Origin: Sophora flavescens
Taxonomy: Eukaryota > Streptophyta > Magnoliopsida > Fabales > Fabaceae
Direction of reading: 5' to 3'
Assembly (NCBI GenBank): GCA_030762895.1
Contig: CM061069.1
Span: 108,567,669-108,631,668, forward strand
DNA: 64,000 bases
Shown here: positions 33,847-44,948 of the stretch, piece by piece
How the letters are laid out: each line of letters starts with the position of its first letter
Position numbering within the stretch: position 1 is the stretch's first letter
Notes under the pieces: generated by a model
Database searches by the model: none
What the model was told of the DNA's origin: nothing
What the model saw: only the letters and a program-made list of their open reading frames with translations
Position numbers and translations under genes: made by a program

Positions 33847-36800
33847 CTATTCATCTAAGTAGTGCGGAGGTATCTTGTCAATTCCTTTTTCAGCCGCATA
33901 CTTGAAGAAGAATTCAGCGAAGCGCATCGTCAAGTCTCTTAACTCATCTTCTTGAATAGGCGATTGGTCGTTAAATGCCTACACACGTTCAAATAATAAC
34001 AATAACATCAATGCAAGTCATCTTCAAAACTATAATATATAATTTAACAAGTTGTTTAAATATTACCTTATTCCATCCATCTGTAATAGATGCGGAGACT
34101 ATGTTCAGCATATGAAGCATCACATAATAGCCGCACGACCACCCCTCAATTTGAAATCGAGACTACCAACAAAATTAATTTCAATGTCAGTTGAATATAC
34201 ATATAAATTAGTAATTATAATATTAATTATTTGATAAATAAACTACCAAACCTTGAGGATGTTCCATACAGGATTTGCTTTAGCCCTAGAAGACCTACTT
34301 CTCCCGTTGGCGCAACTTATGCTACTCGCCTTCAGCGCGCTATCATAAACAAATAATCATGTCGATCAATTAACAAATTCATATATCATGTGTGTAATAA
34401 ACTAAAAACAACTGATATTAAAACTTAAATTAAATTTAAGATTAGTTACTTACTTATTTACAGCTTCGAACACCACCTGTGGCGGCTTTTGGTGGAGAGA
34501 GCATAAGAATATGACAGTATGCCTAGACGGGTGAAGTACGAACAACTGCCAATGGTTTTTCATACAGTAGGGAGCCAGATATAATTTTTTCTGATTGTCT
34601 CCCAACAAGTTCCCTAAGTATTTACTCAATGCATCGTCAGCAAAGAATTCAAGCAGAAGGATTGACGGATCTAAGAAGCCGTAAACTGATGCAACGCCCT
34701 TATCAAGCTGAAGACGATGGAGATACCTAAGATATGAAAAGGTGTGGATGTTAATTACATAATATATATATATATATATATATATTGAAATTAAAATAAA
34801 TTATTAAATGGAAAAATACCAAAAATAAATAAGTTATAAAATTAAAATTAACTTACGTGCACCAGAGACTCAAAACTGTGTTGGCCATCCAGACGTTATT
34901 TCTGCAGGCGTTCCCGAGATCGTCACCACAGAAGGAAAATATCCTCTGTTGATCTGGGCGTGCCACCCATCCATCGTGCTCCAATGGACATTCAAAAATA
35001 TCAAACGCATAATCCTCACCAAGTGAGAACAAACGAGTGATAGGTGACAGCGACACCGACGTCGACTTGGCCTTCAGTTTAGGAAAAATAAAATAGATAA
35101 ATTGTTGATAATTAAAAAAAACACAAGTAATTATTTGACTAATTTGGACATTAATAATGAATACATACTTTTGTTAACATTTCGAGCTCACGTCGTTTGA
35201 AGTCCAACTCAAGCTCACGCCTTTTCATTTCCAACTCATGCTCATGGCATTGGACTTCGAACTCCCGCTCCCTAGCTGCCAACTCATCGTCCTCCACACG
35301 TGCCCTACTATAACTCTCTTTTGTGCTCACATGTGAAGCGTTGGCATGCCCTGCAGTGTCCTGGGATAAACCGACGGAGGAAAGCTCTCTGGCAAGCGCC
35401 TGCTTGAATTCTGGGTTGGATATTAAGCTTTGCATCAGATGTGTTGTAATAGCTGGGTTGGACATGAGGTGCTGAGTAATGTCAGTCAAAATTGATGCTT
35501 CATCGACCACCCGCTTTCGTGAAGCAGACTTGCCATAATATTCTTTGATGGTCACGTTCCCAGGAACACCGAGAACCCGACCAGGATGGTCTTGCTTGCC
35601 TTCCTACGAGCAGGTCATCAAGACGTCCCTTGTCCCGAAGGGGACGAATGAGCCCTAGGAGGATTGTGCTTTAAGATCCATCTACAATGAAAAAAAAGAA
35701 AAAACGTGCAAGTGAAAAGTGTTGCAAATATCTATACAAATATCAATTGAAATCAAGTTAATTATTTACTTACAATCTTATCTGCCACTTCGCGAGTGGC
35801 ATCAACTTTAAAAGATTCCGTCTTTGTCATGCGGCCGGCTAACCAGACATCCTCGCGGTCGATGTCCGACGGAGGACTTAATGGTGTGCCCTCAGGCACC
35901 TCTCTTCTTTCAATCCTAGCAGAGTGCTCTTCCTGCTTCGCCCTCAGCCTATCCGCCATCATCTGCTCGATCCGAGTCTGGTACCCACCTTGAGACATGG
36001 TGTTGCGGTGGACGTTCTTCGCGTGATTCTGCCGACCCTTATTTGCCTTAGCCTATTCAAACAAAAACACATCATTAAATAAAGTTAAATGATCTATAAG
36101 AAGCATACAAAATTAACTTAATCAACCAACCTGAAATTCTCCATCCTGTCGACTCCTGGCAAACATATCCCAAGTATCCTGATCAATCCAGGGATAATCC
36201 GAGAACATTTTATCAAGCTGCTTCTTCCCAGATACATAGTACCTGGTGAGATCATGCTTGAACCAATTCCAACGCTTTGATGCCATTTTCATACATTTAT
36301 GACGATGATCCTCGTCATTTGGCACAGTCCAAGCTACCTACATATTAAATACATAACAACTGGATGGATTATAACTCGGATAATTATCTAATAATGTAAA
36401 TCAAACGAATGTAAAGGTAAAATACCGCGATAGCCTCCCAAATCTGATCCTTAACGTTCTGTGGAACGTCATTCCAGTGGTTGTAGTTGATGCTTACGTG
36501 CTGCTTCGCTTGTAGAAACACCCACTTATTAAATTCTTTAGCACGGGGTCCCTGGGCATTTAGATTAGCATCAAAGGACACCTCAAGCTTCTGTCCGCTT
36601 TGCCTGTCCTTCTCTAGTTTCTTCAACGAGGTGGCTCCTCTACCCCGTTTCCTATGAGCCTGTGATGTCTGTATGGACAAAAAAATGATAAAATAGAGGG
36701 TTGTAACATTATAAACTTACATTAAAAAGAAGGACTAAAGATAGTATATAACATGTAAACTTACACTAGAATCAGGCGTAGTCGTGATCGGGTCCTGCGT

Positions 36801-36848
36801 AGCCCCCACAGTGTCCTCCCGTGCATGTGGGCTATCCGACTGATCCAT
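33847..36848 (-). pseudogene. CACTA TNP1-like protein fused to an Ulp1-like (C48) peptidase domain
   Basis: Ten exons can be traced on the minus strand: 36848-36765, 36668-36426, 36337-36131, 36052-35774, 35681-35169, 35071-34857, 34726-34454, 34339-34252, 34162-34067 and 33978-33847. All have GT-AG borders and matching phases. The N-terminal exons read SLKKLEKDRQSGQKL, VSINYNHWNDVP, KWNWFKHDLTRYYV-like and WDMFARSRQDGEFQ, typical of plant TNP1/Ptta-type proteins. Exon 5 ends in a coiled coil rich in E and R (about 35,300-35,170). The last exons form an Ulp1-like domain with NHWQLFVLHP (His), VIFLCSLH where the family usually has an Asp, WSCGYYVMLHML (Cys), and stop after PPHYLDE. At least three frame changes at 35,560-35,680 break exon 5, so I call it a pseudogene; the peptidase exons themselves are open. 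Confidence 0.82.
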
Positions 36849-37014
36849 ATGTATGCCTGCTCAGAAACAATATATATTTATTAACATAGGTTATAACTCA
36901 AAACAAATACAGAAGTATAAATAAAAATAACTAGATAGGTCCTGTAGATATACAAAACATATATCCAATATAAGGACAATACGGGAGATTGAAAACTATA
37001 GTTTTTGAAGATTG

Positions 37015-37140
37015 CCAAGCACTGGTCACGGCCTGGCAGTGATGTCCATCACGGCCGTAACGTGCCAACTGAACCAGACCCTCACAGGCAGAACTGATCA
37101 GGGCCTAGCCGTGATGAGCATCACGGCCGTGACAGATCAA
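37015..37140. repeat. TCACGGCCGTGA-type palindromic repeats
   Basis: Imperfect copies of 'tcacggccgtaac', 'atcacggccgtgac' and 'tagccgtgatgagcatcac' cluster here. The same motif family occurs in the gypsy element at 53,550-53,790 and 61,365-61,595. Confidence 0.75.
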
Positions 37141-37155
37141 CCAGCAGAGCAACAT

Positions 37156-37345
37156 GCACTCAAAACCAAAAATATAGACATTCCAAACAACTCAAACTCA
37201 CGGTTTCAAGTTTCAACTACTGAGACTACAGTTTCAACATACACTCAAAACCAAAAATAGAGACATTCCAAACAACTCAAACTCACAGTTTCAAGTTTCA
37301 ACTACTGAGACTACAACTTCAACATACACTCAAAACCAAAAATAA
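37156..37345. repeat. tandem duplication of about 97 bp
   Basis: The unit starting 'actcaaaaccaaaaatatagac' and running through 'ccaaacaactcaaactcac' and 'tttcaactactgagactaca' is repeated twice with few changes, and a third partial copy is at the end. Confidence 0.85.
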
Positions 37346-37379
37346 AAAAATGTGCCCTAAAGACTCACCAGAAATAGGT

Positions 37380-37650
37380 GCTCGCATGGTGGTGGGGAGG
37401 GGAGCTCGAGTGGTGGCCAACGTTCGATGTGGTTACTGAGAGCAGACGGACAAGGAGAGTTAGTGCGCGGGAAGGGGAAAGAGAGATGTCAAGTTATTGC
37501 AAAGAATGAGCGGGAAAGATAGAGTTAGGGGTTAAGAGTGTACCTCACGGTGGTGGCGAAGAAGCCCTCGCGGTGGTTGCGGTGGAGATGAGCTCGCGAT
37601 TAGGGCAGAGTGAGAGTGAGAGTGAGGGTTGAGAGTGAGGGTTGAGCGTG
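37380..37650 (-). other. GC-rich stretch upstream of the CACTA gene
   Basis: This region, rich in 'gtggtggcg' and 'gagagtgag' words, lies upstream of the minus-strand TNP1-like gene. It probably holds its promoter and leader. No defined promoter element can be named. Confidence 0.35.
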
Positions 37651-37699
37651 ATGAAAAGAGAAAAGAGACGTACAAAACGAAGTGCAGAAGGCGCGCGGG

Positions 37700-40210
37700 T
37701 GTAAACGTTATAAAACAACATTTTACATCAGTTGTTTGTAAAAACTGACGTTAAAGGACATTTAATTAACGTCAGTTGTATTAAGAAACTGACGTTAAAA
37801 ATTAAAAAAAAAGTTTAGAAATAAATTGCACTATATATATGGAGTGACCTGCGTTAAGGGTGACAACAGGGCATTTCAGATAGGGATATAGGATTATTTA
37901 CGTCAGCTAGTTATTTAACTGAAAATCACACTTTTAACGTCAGTTGTTTAAAAAACTGACGTTAAAAATAAATATTTTTTTAAAAAACACTTTTAACGTC
38001 AGTTGTATTAAACAACCGATGTTAAAAGTTTATTAGTTTATGCAAAAACATTCATTCCTTTGACTACTGTGCTACTTACCCATTCACCTTGTAACCTAAT
38101 CCTCTTAATGAGCATTAAGTTTTTAGATCAGTTTTCAAGAAATTCAGGTAGTCTCTCTTCTCTATATAAAGAACCATATTCTTCTCAGACGTCCATCGTA
38201 TTACACCCCCCTCTTTTCCTCTATATTTCGTGCTTTTTCCTTCACAATATGCCTCTATCATATTTGAGGTGTTGTTATTTCTTCCTATTCCTAGACTTAA
38301 AGGTCTCTGTCTTAATGGTAAAAAAACTTCTGAGGTTGAGTAAATCACATAACATGGATGGTAAGGTTGGGTGAATCACGTAATGTGATTCCCTCACTTT
38401 ATTTCATCCCCGTCATCCCTTTCACTTTGCTTTGGAAGCAAGTGACTGTGAATTCAAGACGATGCATCAAGGAATTCCAGTGAAGGAGAATATGCAAAGA
38501 TCCATTTCAATGTAGATTCACTTTTGCATCATGGAATTCAAGTGAGGGAAGAGATGCATCCATTGGAGTTTCTGAGGACAGGACTGAGAAGAAAATGATG
38601 TTGAAGCAAAACTTTTTTATATTTTAGGGCTATGTTACAGAAATTTTTTATCTTTTAATCATTTAATTATAACTTATGAATCGCTTCAATGGGATACGAT
38701 TTGATTATACATATAACTTGTTTTATGTTAAGTGTTTATTTATTTTAATTTGCACAAGAATTTGTTTACTAATTCAAGCTAATTAATGAAGATTAAAAAT
38801 AAACTTGTTTAAAAAAAAAGTTTAGAAATAAACTGCACTATATATATGGAGTGACCTGTGTTAAGAGTGACAACAGGGCATTTCAGATAGGGATGTAGGA
38901 TTATTTACGTCGGCTATTTATTTAACTGAAGTAAAAATCACACTTTTAACGTCAGTTGTATAAAAAACCGACGTTAAAAATAAATATTTTTTATTTTAAA
39001 AACACTTTTAACGTCAGTTGTATTAAACAACTGACGTTAAAGGTATATAAGTTTCTGCAAAAACATTCATTCCTTTGATTACTGTGCTACTTACCCATTC
39101 ACCTTGGAACCTAATCCTCTTAATGATCAACTTAATTTTTTAGCAACTTACCACGCCTAGTAACTTCATCATCTGCTCCAATAAATAGCTTCCTTCCTTC
39201 CTTTTATTTTTCTGCTTCACAATATGGCTCTGCTATGGAGATTAACTTCATCACTCTTTCTTCCTATTCCTAGACTCAAAGATCTTTGTCTTAATGGTCA
39301 AACAACTTCTGAGATTGTGTAAATCACATAACATGGGTGATAAGGTTCTGTAAATCACATAATGTGAGTTGCTCACCTTATCATCCTTCCGGAGAATCTA
39401 CTGCACACAGTTCCAAAACCTCAGCTTATGAATGACCACATTATCAGCATGTACCTCGATTCCAACATGAGTAACACCATCACTGCTAGACATGGTCACA
39501 TTCGGAGTATAGTTTTCCCTTTGGCATATTTCATAAAACTCTCTGATGGGATGTAGCTTTAATGTTTCTGGTGTGATAAGGGGTTCCAAAAGTGGCCTTA
39601 TGCTTTGCCACACAACCTCCTCATTGAATTCTGGAAAACTCAGTCGCTCGACTCTCCTCTCCCGCTCGCCCATGAAGGGAACGAAGCCTCAACAAATGTT
39701 TAGGATTTTAAACCCTTTCATTGTAACTTTTTATAGGATTTTAAAATTTTGAATGTATCTTGTAATTGTATTATTGATACACTTCATGAATGAGATCCGG
39801 TTTGGGTAATTGATTCAACTTATACTTCGCACATATATTTTAGTTTTCAAAACAGAAACACAAAACATAAAAGCAAGTGAAACTGAAACTTTGAGGAAGG
39901 CAATGCGGAAGGGTACGTTTACTAGCTAAAAAAATTTATTAAAATAACCTTTAACGTCTGTTGATGTAAGGAATGACGTTAAAACTGAAGTGACTCACTT
40001 TTAACGTCAGTTCAATAAAGAACTGACGTTATAAGGTTCACTGTTAACGTCAGTTGTTTATTGAACTGACGTTAAAAGTGAGTCACTTAACTTTTAACGT
40101 CAGTCCTTACAACAACTGGCATTAAAATTGAATCAATGAAGTCTGATATTTACAAAACTGCCACCGCCTCCTTTTTAACACCTAGCTTTTGGTTAACTGA
40201 CGTAAACCTT
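37700..40210. repeat. CACTA right subterminal region with an internal 1-kb direct duplication
   Basis: AACGTCAGTT motifs occur at about 37,720-37,795, 37,935-38,030, 38,945-39,045 and 39,950-40,130. Between them, 37,803-38,400 is repeated as 38,811-39,375, starting 'aaaaagtttagaaataaa' in both ('tggagtgacctg', 'gacaacagggcatttcagatagggat', 'cattcctttga.tactgtgctact'). The right part of the element has therefore grown by duplication. Confidence 0.8.
39398..39673 (-). other. 91-codon open frame inside CACTA, possible captured exon
   Basis: The frame starts MGERERRVERLSFPEFNEEV and continues with LITPETLKLHPIREFYEICQ and a hydrophilic tail. The composition is protein-like and unlike the surrounding subterminal repeats. 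I do not recognise the family. It may be a fragment of host coding sequence captured by the transposon. Confidence 0.35.
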
Positions 40211-40242
40211 TCCCGTCTAATGTATATTTTCCACTAGTGTCA

Positions 40243-40695
40243 GATTCACTTTTATAAGTTATAACTCCAACTCTAAACATGGATACAAGCAACGAAAAAA
40301 AAAAAAACTCTAAACATGGATATATGATAAAACTATTACTGCCCTAATTGCAAAGCACAAATTCGCAGCAAAAAAATCCATGCAAACATCGGAAAAAATC
40401 TACAAAGTTCACGAAATGGTATTTTTATTTCGCGCAGAAGTAGCAAGAAATTAAAGACCCGAGTTAAAAGGTTATAAGGTTTGACATAAGTGCAAATACG
40501 AATAAATAGCAAATTCCTTTGTAGATAAAATAAATATTATTTTTATTTTTATTTTTGTGATTGAATCCCTAATTCATTAAATAACCTATAGTCATGTGTT
40601 GTTTTTGCTGATTAGTATAATTTTCCTCCTAATTTAGTTGTGCCTCTATAATCTATAAATTGTCATTGTTTCTCCACTTTTCTCTTCACATGCAC
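40243..40695 (+). repeat. orphan PG upstream copy, block C (continuation after CACTA)
   Basis: It resumes 'gattcacttttataagttataact' directly after the CACTA target duplication. It has a TATA-like TATAAAT at 40654-40660 and ends at 'cacatgcacattcaattgcta' like block B, with no PG exon behind it. Confidence 0.82.
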
Positions 40696-40699
40696 ATTC

Positions 40700-41470
40700 A
40701 ATTGCTAGCCTCTTTTTAGTTATATATGTTAGATATTTCTTTAACTTTTTAGGTTTCTTTATTCTTTTGCGGAAGCGTTAAATCTATAAGTATACATCCT
40801 AGAGCACATTTACCGCATAGCCTAGGATCTACATTGCCAGATTACTAGGATTATAAGTTTATGAATATACTTGGATCCATAGGAGTTCATGATCTTAAGT
40901 GTTCTTCAAAGAATGAACTTGATCACCAGCCTTCATGTACGGAGAACGGAAATCAATAACGAACAAAGGTTGAATCACAAACCAAGATTAATGTGGATGG
41001 CTCGCATGGGATTGGATGAGGAAGCTCATCATATGGGGGTTTGATCAGAGATTCAGAAGGCAACTTCATTAAGGGATTTCACAGTAAGATCACGTTAAGA
41101 AATATGGTACGGGCTGAACTTTGGGGAGTACTCTTTGGTCTTCAATTGGCTTGGAGTATGAATCTTCAAAACATCATTATTGAAGTCGATTCAAGGGCAG
41201 TTATTGACGTAATCAACAAAGGATTTTCATCAAGCCCTTCTCTTTAATTCTTGATTGAAGAAATCAAAAGTCTTGCAAGAAGGAGGGATTGGAAAGATGA
41301 ATTCAATCACATCTTAAGATCAGTCAATATGTGTGCTGATCACCTAGCTAATAAAGGTCATGTAGGACCTTTTTCTTTATGTATTGTAGAGAGTCCTTGA
41401 CCCTTGCTGGTAATGCTTCTGTAGGATTTCTTCCTCCATTGTTACTTAGTTTTAATAAATTTCCTTTCAT
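40700..41470 (+). pseudogene. RNase H (RVT_3-type) remnant, block C, most complete copy
   Basis: From 40,989 the frame reads NVDGS, one stop, GSSSYGGLIRDSEGNFIKGF, RAELWGVLFGLQLAW, IIIEVDSRAVIDVI, a stop, then EEIKSLARRRDWK and ADHLANKGHVGPF. The four RNase H motifs (D in NVDG, E in AELW, D in EVDS, and the ADHLA tail) are all present, but two stops break the frame. The leader (40,790-40,990) matches block B. Confidence 0.8.
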
Positions 41471-41484
41471 ATAAAAAAAAGAAA

Positions 41485-41560
41485 GATATTTTTTGCTTAT
41501 GAAATTATGTTATTTCATTCCTCATAATTTCGCATTATTTCTTTTTTAAAATACTCTTTG
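41485..41560. repeat. start of repeat block D, cut by a LINE
   Basis: This is a short copy of 'ttttgcttatgaaattatgttatttcatt', the opening of blocks B and C, which is lost within about 80 bp as LINE-derived sequence starts. The PG upstream part of block D resumes at about 44,515. Confidence 0.6.
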
Positions 41561-41576
41561 TTGGTCAACATGTTTA

Positions 41577-44490
41577 TACATACAGTAATAATAAAAGTAT
41601 AATAATAAAACAGGAAGAAATAGAGAACAGACGAGGATAAACGTCCTTAAGAGGACTTGTCCCAAACCAGCAGTCATGCCAAAGGGAGACTATATTTCCT
41701 ACCGTAATTTTCTTCCTAACACCTTCAGTCATCCAATCATGATCCCCACCATCTCCCCAACCCAACTTGCATAAGTCTCTCCACCAAACTGAAGGCCGGC
41801 TAACACCACCCACCACACCTACATTAGGATTACAGGCTACTTCCTCCCCATATTTTGCAGATAAAACCCTCACCCAAAGCGCCTCCTTCTCTACCAAAAG
41901 CAGTCATCTCCATTTCCCTATAAGACTAAGATTGAATAAATATAAGTTTTTCAACCCCAACCCCCCTTTATCCTTAGGTTTACACACCTCCAGCCAACTT
42001 ACCCAAGGGATCTTCCTCCTATCCGAAGTTCCTCCCCAAAGGAATTTCCTCTGAATACCAACTAAGACCTTCCTAACTTTGACAAGCAGCTTCATGAAAG
42101 AAAGGTAGAAAATGGGGATGTTGTTTAGAACTGAGTTAAGGAGCACCATTCTTCCCCCCAAGGATAGGAATCTATTCTTCCAAGATTCCAATCTCTTTTG
42201 AATACATTCTATAACAGGTTGCCAAGTAGAAGCTTTCCTAGGATTAGCACCCACTGGTAGGCCAAGGTAGCGAAACGGAATCATTCCCATCCTACAATTA
42301 AGGAATTCAGCCCCTGATCTAAGTAGCGAATCACTGACGTTCACACCCATTAAGCTACTTTTAAAGAAGTTCACCCTAAGGCTAGAGACTAACTCAAAAC
42401 ATCTCAAGATACTTTTCATAGACTACAAGTTATCATAGCAAGCCTCATCAATAAGTTATGTGTCATCCGCATACTAGAGATGAGAAATTACCACTTCAGA
42501 GTCACCCACCTTAATCCCCTTGAACAAACCATTAGCAACCGAGCGCCTAATAAGCCCGCTTAACCCCTCTGCGACGAGGAGGAAGAGAAAGGGAGCCATG
42601 GGATCCCCTTGTTTCAAACTCCTATGGATATTAACCTCTTCAGTTGGGCTACCATTAACCAGTACTGACAAACTCCCTGAAAAAATATAAGCACGGATCC
42701 AAGCTATCCATTTAACTTCAAAGCCAAACCTCCCAAGCATATACTCCAAAAAGCTCCAGCTTACCGAATCGTAAGCTTTTTCAAAATCTACCTTAAAAAT
42801 AAAGCATTCTTTCCCCCTCTTTTTTGCCCAGTCAATTACCTCATTAACAATCACCACTCCATCACAAATCTGTCTTTTTTTTTATAAAGGCTGATTGGGT
42901 ACAAGAAATCAAAGAGTCCATAACCTCACCTAGACGAGAAGCCAGAACCTTAGCTACTATTGTATATAGCCACTCAATTAATGAAATTGGCCTATAGTCT
43001 CCAAGAGCCTGCGGACATTTGATCTTGGGAGCCAACATTAAAAAGAAGGAGCTCATAATCTTTGGAAGACGAGCGTTATGGAAAAACTCTTGGAACATCT
43101 GTAGTACCTCCAATTTCATAGTGTCCCAATTAGCTTTGGAAAAAGAAAAATTAAATCCATCCGGACCCGTACTTTTGTCCCCATCACAGTTTGAAAGCAC
43201 TTCCTCAATTTCCTCCAATGTAAACGGAGAAACGGGCTTCTCATTGAGTAGAGCAGAAACTGTATTGAACTGTAATCCTTCCAATCTCGGTCTATTCCAA
43301 CAATTTTCAGCAAAGTGGTTCCCAAAGAAAGACACCATTTCACTTTTGATTCCAGCAACATCCGAAACCCAACCTGATTTGCCTAGCAGCGCAATGATTC
43401 GGTTTGTACCCCTTTTTCACTTTATATATACATGCATGAAAGAATTTTGTGTTTGCATCCCCTTCATTAATCCACGTAATTCTCGCCCTTTGTTGCATAA
43501 GACTGTTCTGGTTTCTCAAGAGATCTCAAAGCTGCACCCAAAAGCTCTTCCTCAAAGCTACATCCTCTGCCTGAAGCCCCACACCTCCATTTAACACATC
43601 CAGCTTCCCTATTTCATCCTTTAGAACCTGGATTTTATTGCTTATATTTCCAAACACTGCAACTTCCCACTTTTTTAGTTCTATTTTCAGTAGTTTAAGT
43701 TTTTGTGCAATAACAAACCCCATCCAGCCACTAGGATTAACCCCAAGTCAACAATTTCTAACAACATTCTGGAAATCCTCGTGTTTAATCCAGAAATTTT
43801 TACAGCGAAAGGGCTTTGGACCCCAATTTAGTGATGCGTACCTAAGGACAATCGGGCAATTATCCGATACATTCCTATTTAGGGCCCACCGAGAGACATC
43901 TCCCAACTTCATCATCCAACCATCTGATAAGAGAAAACGATCAAATCGACTCATTGTTGACCCGTTTGATCTATACCAAGTGAATTTCCTTTCCAGTAGA
44001 GGTAAGTCTAATAATTCCATATCTCCAATGAACCTATTAAACCCCTGCCACCACTGACTTCCCTCCCCAAAAACTGCTGATGAGATCCCTTTCCTTTTAG
44101 TCGCACTTCTGACCGCGTTAAAATCACCCACAACAAACCACAGCTCACCCGCAAAACCTCCTTTTGACATTATAATATTCTCCCACATCTCCATCTTTTC
44201 AGATAGATATCAGTGCGAATAAACATTAACAACATAACATCTAACACCCCCTCCACCAAGTCCAGACATACCCCCACAAATCCTCTTCCAATAAAAGAGA
44301 ATACAAAATTAGCCACATTAGAATTCCAAAGTGAAAGGATACCTCCACTACTCCCAACCGAAGGCAGAAAGATGAACCCATACTCATTTCCACCCCACAA
44401 AGACTTATAAACTGCGTCAGATACTTCCTCTAATTTAGTCTCCCGAATAGCAATAAATTCCAACCCCTCCTCCCTAATCAAATTTTTGAT
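41577..44490 (-). pseudogene. L1-type LINE, truncated, antisense, upstream of PG2
   Basis: The minus strand from 44,481 reads endonuclease (EFIAIRETKLEE, FVVGDFNAVRSATKRKG, LPLLERKFTWYRSNGSTMSR, SDNCPIVLR), then the RT region. RT begins SKSTGPDGFNFSFSK-like (43,210-43,140) and has [23 protein letters not shown] and [12 protein letters not shown]. The active-site box YADDT lies between two stops near 42,470-42,450. The thumb reads SLRVNFFKSSLMGVNV and WLEVCKPKDKGGLGL. The sequence ends about 41,577 before the zf-RVT domain. No ORF1 is present. Frame breaks occur at several places, so it is inactive. Confidence 0.9.
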
Positions 44491-44514
44491 TTTTGATTTT
44501 TGATTTTTTCACAG

Positions 44515-44765
44515 CCCTAATTGCAAAGCACAGATTCACAGCAAAAAATATCCTTGCAAACATCAGAAAAAATATCTACAGAGTACACGAAATGCTATTT
44601 TTATTTCACACATAAGTAGCAAGAAATTAAATGCACGAGTTAAAAAGTTAAAGGTTTGACATAATTGTGAAGACGAATAATTAGCAAATTCGTTTTTAGA
44701 TAAATAAAGAATATCTTTTTTGATTGAACCTCTAATTCATTGTACAACCTGTAATCAATTATATC

Positions 44766-44796
<31 letters not shown>

Positions 44797-44948
44797 GTTT
44801 CCTCCTTTTTTTGTATACTTATTTTCCTCCTTAAGTGATGCCTCTGTAATCTATAAATTGTCATTCTTTCTCCACTCTTCTCTTCACATGCACATTCAAT
44901 TTGATCAGTGCATATTGTAGTATCGTAGTGTTTTTTTATATATCAAAG
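44515..44948 (+). promoter_or_regulatory. PG2 upstream region
   Basis: This copy of the PG1 5' flank starts 'cacagccctaattgcaaagcac' directly after a short (TTTTTGA)n run bordering the LINE. It has a TATA-like TATAAAT at 44852-44858, about 90 bp before the ATG. An (ATT)n microsatellite lies at about 44,767-44,796. The part matching PG1 upstream of 'ccctaattgcaaagc' is missing. Confidence 0.7.

Larger units (their letters stand above)
33117..40239 (-). mobile_element. CACTA (En/Spm-type) transposon, 7.1 kb
   Basis: The ends are CACTAGTGCAATAAGTGC (33117) and, inverted, TATATTTTCCACTAGTG (to 40239), flanked by the 3-bp target duplication TCA (33114-33116 and 40240-40242). Removing the element rejoins 'gtgaatca' and 'gattcactttt' exactly as in the other PG upstream copies. 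Many subterminal copies of TTAACGTCAGTT in both orientations lie at both ends. A TNP1-like/Ulp1-like pseudogene is the main content. No TNP2/TNPD transposase was found, so the element is non-autonomous. Confidence 0.93.

Noticed and set aside
37012..37260. 82-codon frame through the TCACGG repeats and the 97-bp tandem repeat
   Set aside because: The frame follows repeated DNA units and contains no protein-like domain.
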